A stretch of DNA of 64,000 nucleotides from Hamadaea tsunoensis DSM 44101 (lineage in GTDB: Bacteria > Actinomycetota > Actinomycetes > Mycobacteriales > Micromonosporaceae): the NCBI RefSeq assembly GCF_000428945.1, contig NZ_AUAX01000001.1, positions 496,001 to 560,000 on the forward strand, in the 5' to 3' direction. This document shows positions 11,730-20,119 of the stretch, in pieces (position 1 is the first letter of the stretch; the number at the start of each line of letters is the position of its first letter). A program made the translations under genes and the position numbers. Below the pieces are notes generated by a model. That model was given only the letters and a program-made list of their open reading frames with translations. It was not told where the DNA came from and ran no database searches.

Positions 11730-13416
11730 ACGCGATCGGGTGATCGGGGTCGATCCGGGTCGGCGTCGCCGGGTTCCCGTCATCGTCCACCGGCAGCCCG
11801 ACAGCCTGCCGCTCGGCGTTCGGCACATCCTCGAATCGCCCGTGCCCCAAGGGAATCCGGTCGGGGTCGAGCGGATCGTGGTACGTGCCCGCCAGCGCCG
11901 TGCCGTTCATGAAGTCGTACTGGTGGGCCATCTCGTGGTAGAGCACGACGACCGGCGGCGTGTCGCCGAGGAACGTGCTGAACGTCGGGTTGTAGTCGAT
12001 CGCACGCTGGGCACCGGCCGCCGCCGAGGTGTCCGGGTAGGCGGATCCGTTCTGCTCGGCGAATTCGCGGATCGTCAGCGTGTCCCGGCCGTGGATGCCC
12101 TGATCCAGCTCGGCCAGCATCCGCTGGCCGTCCGGCGAGACGCGCAGGAGATCCAGGTCGGCCTGGACGCGCTGCACGAACGCCGGTGACCCTTCGACCT
12201 GGATGTGCGTACCGGCGTGGGAGACCTCCACGGTGACGGAGCGCTCGACGGCGTCGGTGGCCACCCCGTCCGGCCGGTACGCCGTGTCCCGCCCGTCGCC
12301 ACCGTCCACTGTGTCCTTGCGCGTGTCGGCGTAGAGGGTGTCGTCGCCGGCGCCGCCGGAGATCCGGTCGACTCCGGTCCCGCCGGTGACGGCGTCCGGG
12401 CCGGCGTCCCCGTCGACGACGTCGGAACCGGGCCCGCCGTCGAGGAAGTCGTGCCCCTCGCCGCCGCTGAGCTGGTCATCCCCGCCGAGACCCGCCACCG
12501 TGTCGTCACCGGCGCCCCCGTCGAGCAGATCCGCGCCGGTGCCGCCCGCGAGGTAGTCGGCGCCGGTGGAGCCGAGCAGCACGCCGCCGCCGCCGCCCTG
12601 CAGGACGTCGTCGCCGGAGCCGCCCAGCACCGTCACGCGTACGCGGGTCCCGGGCGCGACGGTCACCGTGTCGTCCCCGTCGCCGGTGCGCAGCACGATG
12701 TCGGAGTCCTTCGGGAACCGCCAGGTACCCAGGCCCGTGCTGACGACGTCCTCGCCGGTGAGCGGGTCGACGCGGACGGAGACCTCGTCGTCGCCGCGGC
12801 CGGTGCTGATCACGACCCGGTGGCCGTCGCGCAGCACCATGGTCCGCCCGGACTCGGCCGGCGTGGTGAACGTGTCGGCCCCCTCGGCCGCGTCCCGCCA
12901 GGCGCCCGCGATCCGGTTCCACTCCGGCACCGTGCCGAGCAGCACACCCGCCTGGTCGGACAGCTCGGTGGCGAGCGCGGTCCGGATGCGGGCCGCCTGC
13001 CGGACCGCGACCCGCATCAGCTCCACATCGGACTGTTCGCGGACCCGCAACCGGAGTTCGCCCTCGGCGTGCGCCCGGATGTCGAGCACGCCGGTGACCG
13101 CCGCGTAGTGCTCGGCGAGCAGCCCCCGCGTACGCGCGACGGCGGCGGCCGACGCCCGCAACGCGCCCGCGATCCGCCCCGCGAGCGCATCGCACGTACG
13201 CAGGTCCCGTTCGGCGCCGGTGCGATGGGCGGAGTAGCTCACGGCGGTCGGACCCTGCCAGCCCTTCGTGATCGTGGCGGCCCGGCGGCTCCAGGCGTCG
13301 ACGCCCAGCTCCTTCGCGTCGGCCACGGCGGACCAGGCGGCGGCCGCGTCGGCGAAGCCGCCCGGGTCGGCCGGCAGCGACCAGTGGTCCGGGACGGGCA
13401 GCTCGACCGGTCTCAT
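11668..13416 (-). CDS. RTX-repeat M91-type zinc metallopeptidase with WXG-like N-terminus
   Basis: The 582-residue protein has three parts. Residues 1-190 are helical with a W53-Q-G55 turn between helices, as in WXG100/ESX substrates. Residues about 205-375 are glycine-aspartate nonapeptide RTX repeats such as GGSGDDVLQGG and GGAGDDTLYA, which bind calcium. The C-terminal 190 residues hold the zinc motif H494-E-M-A-H498, followed by NAERQAVGLP and a FTENGLRTELG tail, matching M91-type peptidases (NleD relatives). There is no Sec signal peptide. The start ATG overlaps the stop of the small upstream partner (ATGA). I infer a type VII-secreted toxin or processing protease; the target is unknown. 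Confidence 0.82.
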   Translation of the reverse strand: MRPVELPVPDHWSLPADPGGFADAAAAWSAVADAKELGVDAWSRRAATITKGWQGPTAVSYSAHRTGAERDLRTCDALAGRIAGALRASAAAVARTRGLLAEHYAAVTGVLDIRAHAEGELRLRVREQSDVELMRVAVRQAARIRTALATELSDQAGVLLGTVPEWNRIAGAWRDAAEGADTFTTPAESGRTMVLRDGHRVVISTGRGDDEVSVRVDPLTGEDVVSTGLGTWRFPKDSDIVLRTGDGDDTVTVAPGTRVRVTVLGGSGDDVLQGGGGGVLLGSTGADYLAGGTGADLLDGGAGDDTVAGLGGDDQLSGGEGHDFLDGGPGSDVVDGDAGPDAVTGGTGVDRISGGAGDDTLYADTRKDTVDGGDGRDTAYRPDGVATDAVERSVTVEVSHAGTHIQVEGSPAFVQRVQADLDLLRVSPDGQRMLAELDQGIHGRDTLTIREFAEQNGSAYPDTSAAAGAQRAIDYNPTFSTFLGDTPPVVVLYHEMAHQYDFMNGTALAGTYHDPLDPDRIPLGHGRFEDVPNAERQAVGLPVDDDGNPATPTRIDPDHPIAFTENGLRTELGWRLRAHYGR

Positions 13417-13754
13417 GCCGCACCCCTGACCTGGCCGGCGCGCAGCATCCAGCCGGCCGCCCGCCCGTCCGCCTCCTCATACGCGAAAGCGGTACGCCAC
13501 AAGCGATCGGCGTCGCCCGCATACACCTCGGCGAGCCGGCGCAGGGCCGGGCCGGCCGCGGCCGCGACAGTCTCGGTGGCGGCGCGGAGATGGTCGACTC
13601 CCCCACCCGCGCCGGACGGCACCACGAGCCGGCCGGACGCGGCCCGCCACGATCCGCTCAGCGCGGTGGACAGGTCCAGCGTGGCCGACGCCAGCCGGCT
13701 GATCTCCTCGGGATCGGCACGCAGCTCCCGTGCCGGTGACGACAAGGCTTCCAT
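13413..13754 (-). CDS. small helical partner with YxxxD export motif (WXG100-like)
   Basis: The product is 113 residues, almost all helical, with a GSWRAASG turn near residue 36 in the place of the W-x-G hairpin. It carries Y92-E-E-A-D96, which fits the YxxxD/E export signal of type VII secretion substrates. The stop overlaps the ATG of the RTX metallopeptidase by 4 bases, so the two are made together. By analogy with EsxA/EsxB and LXG partner proteins, it probably forms a heterodimer with the N-terminal domain of the peptidase and supplies the export signal. An inhibitory (immunity) role is also possible. Confidence 0.7.
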   Translation of the reverse strand: MEALSSPARELRADPEEISRLASATLDLSTALSGSWRAASGRLVVPSGAGGGVDHLRAATETVAAAAGPALRRLAEVYAGDADRLWRTAFAYEEADGRAAGWMLRAGQVRGAA

Positions 13755-13854
13755 GCGGCCGACCCTAGGCGGGCCGGCCGCACCCGGAAACGGCCTGTGG
13801 ACAGCGCCGGGGAGATCGAAGGAGAGTCGCTGCGGTTAGAACGGCGGCGACGGG

Positions 13855-14664
13855 TCAGCCACGCGGCTCGAACACGTACGGCGTCGTCGTGGTCACCGGG
13901 ATCAGGCCGATCCGCTCCAGGATCGGGCGGCTGTCCGCCGACGCGTCCACCTGCAGGAGGCTGAAGCCCCGCTCGGCGGCCCGCCGCGCCCGGTGCTCGA
14001 CCAGCGCCTTGTAGATCCCCCGGCCGCGGTACTCCGCGAGGGTCGCGCCACCCCAGAGGCCGGCGAACTCGGTGCCCGGGACGTAGCGGGTCCAGGCCGC
14101 GCTGACGATCCGGCCGTCGGCCTCCGCCACCACGATCAGGATCTCCTCCGGGGTCGCCTCGATCTCCCCGGCCAGCATCTCCACCAGGTGGCCGCGGGTC
14201 CCCGCACCCCAGACCTCCTCCTCCATCCGCGCGATGCCCTCCAGGTCCGCGCGTTCGGTCGTCTCCCGCAGGCGTACGCCGGGAATGTCGCGCGGCGGCG
14301 CGGCGGCCAGCGGGGCGACGGGGCCGATGACGACGGTCTCCGGGTCTTCGGGCTGGAAACCGTGCGCGAGCAGGCGATCGGTGAGGTCCGCGGGCCGGTC
14401 GTGGCCGTGCGTCTTCCACTCGACCTGCTCGCCGCGCTCGGTGAAGATCCGCACCTGCCGGGCGATCAGCTCGTCCAGCTCGGCGCCCTCCAGCCCGCCG
14501 AGGTCACGGTAGGTGAGGTGGCCGCCGCGGCCGAAACCGGTCCAGCGCTGCAGCGGGCCGTCCTGCTCGATGGCCGCGCCCGGCGGCAGATTGGTCGGTA
14601 CGTGGGTCCTGAGCTGGGCGTCGTAGATCTCACGGAGCCGGTCCGCGTTCGCGTCGAAAGTCAC
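13855..14664 (-). CDS. GNAT family N-acetyltransferase
   Basis: A 269-residue acyltransferase. The C-terminal GNAT fold shows ILIVVAEADGRIVSAAW, the acetyl-CoA loop YRGRGIYKALVEHRARRA, and the closing strand LLQVDASADSRPILERIGL. The N-terminal 130 residues form an additional domain of unknown role. The start is GTG at 14664. It is divergent from the DUF202 pair and separate from the toxin pair. The substrate cannot be inferred. Confidence 0.85.
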   Translation of the reverse strand: MTFDANADRLREIYDAQLRTHVPTNLPPGAAIEQDGPLQRWTGFGRGGHLTYRDLGGLEGAELDELIARQVRIFTERGEQVEWKTHGHDRPADLTDRLLAHGFQPEDPETVVIGPVAPLAAAPPRDIPGVRLRETTERADLEGIARMEEEVWGAGTRGHLVEMLAGEIEATPEEILIVVAEADGRIVSAAWTRYVPGTEFAGLWGGATLAEYRGRGIYKALVEHRARRAAERGFSLLQVDASADSRPILERIGLIPVTTTTPYVFEPRG

Positions 14665-14690
14665 CCCGGGATAATAGGGAGGTGTTCGGC

Positions 14691-15053
14691 ATGATCAGGA
14701 TGTGGTTTTTCCCGCGCGAGGTGCGGGAGGTCGGCACCACCCCCGACTACCGGTTCTCCCTGGCCAACGAGCGCACCTTCCTCGCCTGGATCCGGACCGG
14801 CCTCGCGATCACGGGTGGCGGCCTCGCGGTGGCCCAGTTCGTGCCGCCGCTCGCGATCCCGCACCTGCGGGAGATCGTCGCTCTCGGCCTCATCCTGCTG
14901 GGTGCGGCCTGCTCCCTGCGCGCCGTCGACCACTGGGTCCGCTGCGAGATCGCCATGCGCCGCGGCCTGCCTCTGCCGGCGTCCCGCTTCCCGGCGATCC
15001 TGGCGCTGCTGGTCGGCATCGGCTCGATCGTCGTCTTCGTCGGCGTCCTGTGA
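14691..15053 (+). CDS. DUF202 (YidH-like) membrane protein
   Basis: A 120-residue protein with three membrane segments. The DUF202 signature YRFSLANERTFLAWIRTGLA follows a short cytoplasmic N-terminus. I chose the ATG at 14691 because GGGAGG at 14677-14682 is correctly spaced, rather than the GTG at 14682 that lies in that site. It overlaps the next DUF202 gene by 3 bases (GTGA). Function is unknown for the family; tandem DUF202 genes are common. Confidence 0.85.
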   Translation: MIRMWFFPREVREVGTTPDYRFSLANERTFLAWIRTGLAITGGGLAVAQFVPPLAIPHLREIVALGLILLGAACSLRAVDHWVRCEIAMRRGLPLPASRFPAILALLVGIGSIVVFVGVL

Positions 15054-15394
15054 GCGCGCCCGAGCCCTCCCCCGACGAGCCGCCGCTCGCACCCGGCGTC
15101 CAACCCGAGCGTACGCGGCTGGCGTGGCGGCGTACGGCGCTGACGATCTCGGCGGTGAGCCTGCTGCTGGCCCGCCAGGTGCTGCACGTCGACACGCTGA
15201 CCCCGCTGCGCGCGGGTGCCCTGGTGGCGACCGTGGCGATCTGGGTCTTCAGCCTGATCGTGATCCAGCGCCGGATCGCGGTGATGGCCCAGGCCGAACC
15301 GCCCGCGATGCACAAGTCGGGCGTGTTGATCGCGGGCTGCGCCGCGGCGATGGCAGTGGTCGCCGCGATCCTCACCCTCGCCGACCTGCCCTGA
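15050..15394 (+). CDS. DUF202 family membrane protein
   Basis: A 114-residue second DUF202 copy with three hydrophobic segments. The short signature PERTRLAWRRTALT precedes the first. It starts at the GTG at 15050, which overlaps the stop of the first DUF202 gene, so the pair is probably translated in a coupled way and may form a heteromeric membrane complex. A half-copy of the family 1 repeat begins 10 bases after its stop. Confidence 0.85.
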   Translation: MSAPEPSPDEPPLAPGVQPERTRLAWRRTALTISAVSLLLARQVLHVDTLTPLRAGALVATVAIWVFSLIVIQRRIAVMAQAEPPAMHKSGVLIAGCAAAMAVVAAILTLADLP

Positions 15395-15403
15395 CACCGC
15401 TTA

Positions 15404-15428
15404 CCCAAGATCCCGCTTGGATCAGGGA
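15404..15428 (+). repeat. family 1 palindromic repeat, half-copy A
   Basis: One arm only (CCCAAGATCCCGCTTGGATC, then AGGGA), 10 bases after the stop of the second DUF202 gene. It matches the left arm of copies E and F nearly base for base; the right arm is missing. Confidence 0.75.
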
Positions 15429-15850
15429 AAACTTGCGCTCTCCTGTCTGCATGTATGGGCGACCCGTCGCGGCTGGCAAGATCGTTCACGGCCGGAGTCC
15501 GCTGTTGGCGTCAGGATCAGCGCGTTGATCACAGTCGCCATATGGGTCTTTGTCGCGACCGTCCGATATGGCCGCCTCGGCGGCTCGCCGACTGGTGATC
15601 GAAAACGGCCGGGATGTCAATTCGCGCTTCCGCCCTAGATCGATTGCGGCACACATGCGGCCCTGGCCCGCTTTCCGCATCCAATGCGCTTTCGATCTTG
15701 GGCCTAAATGGATTTCCGCATCCCCACCGCAGTCGATCACGCGCGACCCCGCGCCGCCGGCCCGCAGTCCAGCCAGCGGAAGATCCTTCCCGCATCGCGG
15801 ATCACCGAGATGAGGAAGAAGCCAAAAACCTCTGCCGACCACCACACCAA

Positions 15851-15960
15851 CCTTGATCATGTCGCGCATATATGTCGCAGTAGATCACCTGACCATGATC
15901 GTGTAGCACATATATGTCACAGCGGCCGACTTTCTACATATACGACTTACATGATCAAGG
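15851..15960. repeat. GATCA-bounded palindromic element
   Basis: A 110-base element with perfect 12-base ends, CCTTGATCATGT at 15851-15862 and ACATGATCAAGG at 15949-15960. Inside are two near-identical CATATATGTC segments. It resembles the GATCA-ended elements at 31.7 kb and 59.2-59.8 kb. Confidence 0.75.
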
Positions 15961-16144
15961 CCCGGTGCACTTGTACCCAGTTCCCACCACCGGGGATCGT
16001 CGACGGCTGGGATGTGGCTCCGGGCCTGGTCCCTCGATCAACATCGACGAACCCCGACATGAATGTGATCTTCAAGGTTGAGAACTTGATCTTCAAACAA
16101 CCGCCCTGGCGGAAACATGAAAAGTTCTCTACGCTCCCCGTGCT

Positions 16145-18196
16145 ATGAGGCGGATCACACTCACCCTCCTGGTCCTGATCGCGGCGATCACCCTGCCCAC
16201 GCCCGCTCAGGCCCATGACGAACGTCCTACCCGGACACTCGACGGCACCGGTACGCGGCCGGCGTACCGGACGGACGGGCCGACCCTGCTCGTCTGCAAG
16301 TCCGACAAGACCGACTTCGATCAGCGGATCGCCACCTTCGCGCCGGATCTCAAGGCCGCGAACGAGCAGCTGTGGGCGGACTGCCAGAAGTCCGGCTTCC
16401 GTGACCTCCAGGCCGCCGTCGACTCCGTGACGCTGCCGGGGACCAACATCAAGATGCTCCCCGGGGTGTACCAGGAGCTGCCGAGTCTCGCCGCACCGAC
16501 CGCGCGGTGCGCGAACCTGGTCGGCATCGGCAAGTCCGTCCTCTACAAGTACGACGTCCTGTCCCTGCAGCAGCAGATCGACTGCCCGCACAACCAGAAC
16601 CTCGTCGCGATCATCAACAAGAAGAACCTGCAGATCGAGGGTACGGGTGCCGCGCCGGGCGATGTCGTGCTGGACGGGCAGTACCAGAAGCTCAACGTCT
16701 TGCGGGCGGACAACGCCGACGGCGTCTACCTGCGCAATTTCACCACCCAGCGCAGCCAGTTCAACGCGGTCTACATCATGGAGACCGACGGCTTCGTGAT
16801 CGAGAACGCCGTGGGCCGGTGGAACGACGAGTACGGCTTCCTGACCTTCGACGTCGACCACGGGCTCTACACGCACGCCGAGGGTTACGGCAACGGCGAC
16901 TCGGCGTTCTACCCGGGCGCGGCCGCGAACATCAACAAGGACGCCGGCTACGACGTGCCCCGGTACGCGGTCGAGATCCGCGACAGCTACGGCCACGACA
17001 ACATGCTCGGCTACTCGGGTACCGCCGGGGACTCGGTGTGGGTGCACGACAGCGTGTTCACGAACAACTCGACCGGCATCTCGACGGACTCGGCCTTCCC
17101 CAACCACCCCGGCATGCCGCAGAACCACTCCAAGTTCGAGCGGAACGTGATCGCGAACAACAACCACGACTTCTACAAGTACTTCGGCGACGGAACCTGC
17201 CACCGGCCGTACGCCGACCGCGGGTACGAGACCGGCGTCGTCTGCCCGGTGGTGGGCGTACCGGTGGGCAACGGGGTCATCAACCCGGGCGGGAACTACA
17301 ACATCTGGCGCGACAACTACATCTACGGCAACCGGTATTCGGGCTTCGTGACGAGTTGGGTGCCGGGCTTCGTCCGCGACGACACCGCGTTCGCGGCCCA
17401 GTTCGACACCTCGAACCACAACCGCTACCTGAACAACCACATGGGGATCAGCGAGAAAGGCGTCCCGAGTCCGAACGGGACGGACTACTGGTGGGACGGC
17501 CAGGGCGTCGACAACTGCTGGACGACCGCTCCCGACAGCGTCGACGTGTCGTCGAACATCGGCGTACTGCCGGAATGCGGTTCCGACGAACGGCCGACGG
17601 CGCTGGGGATGAAGCGCTACATCGGCGAGCCGGGCGCCACCCTCAAGATGTACGCCTGCGCGCAGTACAGCCTGCAGGGCGATCACATGCCGGTCGACTG
17701 CGACTGGTGGGGCGCGTACGCGGCTTCGGGAACGGGACGCATCGAGGTCGAGTGGGCGCTCGGCGAGGCCGTCGTGCTGTTCCTGCTCCTCGGCGCCACC
17801 TTCGTACGCCGTCTGCGCCGCTCCCCGCTGGCCACCTTCGGCTGGGTGTGCGCGGCGGCCGGGTTGGCGGTCGGCGTACTCGGAACATGGCGGACCGACG
17901 CGCGACTGGACGGCATCGGCCTCGGCGTCGCGGGGCTCGGGATGCTGGCCCTGGGGCTGGCGCTGCGCCGGGTCGGGCGCGGGCGGCTCGGTGTGCTGAC
18001 GATCGTCGTGGCGGCGTTCGCGCTGATGGGCGCGATCGACCACGCGGTGCTGCCCATCCCGTTCATCCCGGTCTCGCCGGGATTGGTGCGGGTGCTGCTG
18101 GAGGTGGCGTGGGTCCCCACGGCGATCGTGTCCCTCATGCTGCGCGACAAGCAGGCAGCGCCCGCCGAGCCGGACCCCGAACTCGCCCCCGCGTAA
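16145..18196 (+). CDS. secreted right-handed beta-helix protein with C-terminal membrane segments
   Basis: The product is 683 residues. A Sec signal peptide covers residues 1-23 (cleavage after PAQA). Residues about 60-530 show the irregular repeats of a parallel beta-helix, with asparagine-rich turns such as VFTNNSTGISTD and RNVIANNNHDFYKYF, like NosD or polysaccharide lyases. Five hydrophobic segments follow between about residues 535 and 670. Beta-helix proteins bind or cut polysaccharides; no catalytic triad could be assigned here. The unusual feature is a membrane domain after the extracellular helix, which would anchor it to the cell. A family 1 repeat follows the stop directly. Confidence 0.8.
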   Translation: MRRITLTLLVLIAAITLPTPAQAHDERPTRTLDGTGTRPAYRTDGPTLLVCKSDKTDFDQRIATFAPDLKAANEQLWADCQKSGFRDLQAAVDSVTLPGTNIKMLPGVYQELPSLAAPTARCANLVGIGKSVLYKYDVLSLQQQIDCPHNQNLVAIINKKNLQIEGTGAAPGDVVLDGQYQKLNVLRADNADGVYLRNFTTQRSQFNAVYIMETDGFVIENAVGRWNDEYGFLTFDVDHGLYTHAEGYGNGDSAFYPGAAANINKDAGYDVPRYAVEIRDSYGHDNMLGYSGTAGDSVWVHDSVFTNNSTGISTDSAFPNHPGMPQNHSKFERNVIANNNHDFYKYFGDGTCHRPYADRGYETGVVCPVVGVPVGNGVINPGGNYNIWRDNYIYGNRYSGFVTSWVPGFVRDDTAFAAQFDTSNHNRYLNNHMGISEKGVPSPNGTDYWWDGQGVDNCWTTAPDSVDVSSNIGVLPECGSDERPTALGMKRYIGEPGATLKMYACAQYSLQGDHMPVDCDWWGAYAASGTGRIEVEWALGEAVVLFLLLGATFVRRLRRSPLATFGWVCAAAGLAVGVLGTWRTDARLDGIGLGVAGLGMLALGLALRRVGRGRLGVLTIVVAAFALMGAIDHAVLPIPFIPVSPGLVRVLLEVAWVPTAIVSLMLRDKQAAPAEPDPELAPA

Positions 18197-18197
18197 C

Positions 18198-18288
18198 CCA
18201 CCCTTGATCCCGTTCGGATCAGGGATGGCCACGTAATCTTGGCCCAAGATTCGGGTGATTTCCCTGATCCAAACGGGATCAAGGGTGG
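18198..18288. repeat. family 1 palindromic repeat, copy B
   Basis: Arms CCACCCTTGATCCCG...ATCAGGGA and TCCCTGATCC...GGGATCAAGGGTGG pair over about 28 bases, with a TTGGCCCAAGAT centre. It begins 2 bases after the TAA of the beta-helix gene and could act as a terminator. Confidence 0.8.
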
Positions 18289-18313
18289 CCGCACACCCCG
18301 CTGACATCGGCGT

Positions 18314-18352
18314 GTCAGCGGCTTGTCAGCGCTCGTCAGCGTCCGGTCAGGG
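18314..18352 (+). promoter_or_regulatory. four phased GTCAGCG heptamers (candidate SARP operator)
   Basis: GTCAGCG occurs at 18314-18320, 18325-18331 and 18335-18341, with GTCAGGG at 18346-18352, so the period is 11, 10 and 11 bases. Heptamer direct repeats on one helix face are the known binding mode of SARP regulators. The array lies 21 bases before the ATG of the DrrA-type ATPase, and a SARP-family gene converges on this operon. No convincing -10 box was identified. Confidence 0.5.
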
Positions 18353-18373
18353 CGGGCGCGCACCGTAGTCCGC

Positions 18374-19330
18374 ATGACGAACGCGATTGTTGCCGAAGGG
18401 CTGGTCAAGCGCTACGGCTCGACCGTCGCCCTGGACGGGGTGGACCTGGCCGTCCGCACCGGCTCGGTGCTCGGCGTCCTCGGCCCGAACGGGGCCGGCA
18501 AGACGACGGCCGTACGCATCCTGGCCACCCTCCTGCGCCCCGACGCCGGGCGCGCCACCGTGCACGGTCTGGACGTGGTGAAGGACGCTCACCGGGTCCG
18601 GTCGCTGGTCGGGCTCACCGGCCAGTACGCCAGCGTCGACGAGACGCTGACCGGCACCGAGAACCTGCTGATGATCGGCCGGCTGATCGGGATGAGCCGC
18701 AAGGACGCCCGGGCCCGGGCCGCGCGGCTGCTGGCCGATTTCAGCCTGAGCGACGCGGCCGAGCGGGCCGCGAAGACGTACTCGGGCGGCATGCGGCGCC
18801 GCCTCGACCTGGCCGCCAGCCTGGTCGGCCGGCCGCGACTGCTCTACCTGGACGAGCCCACGACCGGCCTGGACCCCCGCGCCCGGATCGAGATGTGGGA
18901 GATCGTGCGTACGCTCGTCGCCGACGGGGTCACGGTGCTGCTCACGACGCAGTATCTCGACGAGGCCGATCAGCTGGCCGACGAGATCGTCGTGATCGAC
19001 CACGGCAAGGTCATCGCGGGCGGGACCCCGGCCGAGCTCAAGTCCCGCACCGGCGCCCAGACCCTCGCGGTACGCCCCGTCGACCCTCGCGACCTGCCGA
19101 TCGTGCTGAGCGTCGTCGGCGAGGTGACCCGGTCCACGCCGGAGGTCGACGACAACGTGGTCATCGCCCAGGTGACCGAGGCCGCGGCCCTGCCGGCCGT
19201 CGTACGCCGCCTCGACGACGCCGAGGTCGAGGTGGCCGAGCTGACCCTGCGTACGTCCACGATGGACGAAGTGTTCCTGTCTCTCACCGGCCACCGTGCC
19301 GAACTCACCCCGGAGGTGGCCGCACCATGA
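18374..19330 (+). CDS. ABC transporter ATP-binding protein (DrrA-like)
   Basis: The ATPase of a DrrAB-type exporter, 318 residues from the ATG at 18374. Walker A is GPNGAGKTTA, the signature is YSGGMRRRLDL, and Walker B is LLYLDEPTTGLDP. The C-terminal 90 residues form the regulatory domain typical of DrrA, a family that exports antibiotics and lipids. It is followed by its permease with a 4-base ATGA overlap. The start is preferred over the in-frame ATG at 18323, which would fall inside the GTCAGCG repeats. Confidence 0.92.
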   Translation: MTNAIVAEGLVKRYGSTVALDGVDLAVRTGSVLGVLGPNGAGKTTAVRILATLLRPDAGRATVHGLDVVKDAHRVRSLVGLTGQYASVDETLTGTENLLMIGRLIGMSRKDARARAARLLADFSLSDAAERAAKTYSGGMRRRLDLAASLVGRPRLLYLDEPTTGLDPRARIEMWEIVRTLVADGVTVLLTTQYLDEADQLADEIVVIDHGKVIAGGTPAELKSRTGAQTLAVRPVDPRDLPIVLSVVGEVTRSTPEVDDNVVIAQVTEAAALPAVVRRLDDAEVEVAELTLRTSTMDEVFLSLTGHRAELTPEVAAP

Positions 19331-20118
19331 GCGCCGTAGCCCTGCCCGCCCGGCCCGGTGCCGTGGCCGGCGTGAAGAACACCCTCACGCTGGCCTGGCG
19401 CAGCCTGGTCTCGGTCAAGCACAACCCGATGGAACTGCTCGACCTGAGCATCCAGCCGATCATGTTCCTGCTGCTGTTCACCTACACCCTCGGCGGCGCG
19501 ATCTCCGGGTCGACGAGCGCGTACCTGTCGTTCGCCCTGCCGGGCATCCTGGTGCAGAACACCATCTTCGCCACGATGAACATCGGCATCCTGCTCAACA
19601 CCGACCTGACCAAGGGCGTCTTCGACCGGCTCCGGTCGCTGCCGATCGCCCGGTGGGCGCCGCTCGCGGGGCGGATCGCCGCCGACACCGTCAAGCAGGC
19701 GTGGTCGGTCGCGCTGCTGCTGGGCGTCGGGATGCTGCTGGGGTTCCGCGTACAGACGAGCTTCTGGGGTGTCCTCGGCACCTTCGGCCTGATGATCGTC
19801 TTCTGCCTCGCGATCGCGTGGGTGGCCGTGCTCGTCGGCGTCATCGCCTCCGAGCCGGACAAGGTGCAGATCTTCATGTTCGCGGTGGTCTTCCCGCTGA
19901 CCTTCACCAGCAACATCTTCGCGCCCACCGAGTCGATGCCGCACTGGCTCCAGCACTGGGTGAAGATCAACCCGGTCACCATCGTGGCCGACGCGGTCCG
20001 CGGCATGCTCAACGGCGGCCCGGTCGCGACCCCGGTGATCCAGTCGCTCTTGTGGGCGGCGGGCTTCCTGGTGGTCTTCGCGCCGCTCGCCGTCTGGCGC
20101 TTCCGCCGCCGGGTCTAA
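19327..20118 (+). CDS. ABC-2 type permease (DrrB-like)
   Basis: A 263-residue inner-membrane protein with six hydrophobic segments. FDRLRSLPIARWAPLAGRI and the ANIFAP-like SNIFAPTESMPHWLQ are typical of DrrB/ABC-2 permeases. Its ATG overlaps the end of the ATPase gene. The pair makes a complete exporter; the substrate is unknown. The nearby SARP gene hints at specialised-metabolite export, but no biosynthetic genes are visible here. Confidence 0.92.
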   Translation: MSAVALPARPGAVAGVKNTLTLAWRSLVSVKHNPMELLDLSIQPIMFLLLFTYTLGGAISGSTSAYLSFALPGILVQNTIFATMNIGILLNTDLTKGVFDRLRSLPIARWAPLAGRIAADTVKQAWSVALLLGVGMLLGFRVQTSFWGVLGTFGLMIVFCLAIAWVAVLVGVIASEPDKVQIFMFAVVFPLTFTSNIFAPTESMPHWLQHWVKINPVTIVADAVRGMLNGGPVATPVIQSLLWAAGFLVVFAPLAVWRFRRRV

Positions 20119-20119
20119 A

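Larger units (their letters stand above)
15395..16144. repeat. intergenic repeat island A (no gene)
   Basis: These 750 bases hold no supported gene. They contain a half-copy of the family 1 palindrome (15404-15428), a TTTGTCGCGACCGTCC element (15549-15571), a GATCCTTCCCGCATCGCGGA element (15782-15801), and a 110-base palindrome-bounded element (15851-15960). The same modules recur in the island at 58.8-60.0 kb. Base composition is visibly richer in A and T than the coding sequence. The last 180 bases lead to the secreted beta-helix gene. Confidence 0.8.
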
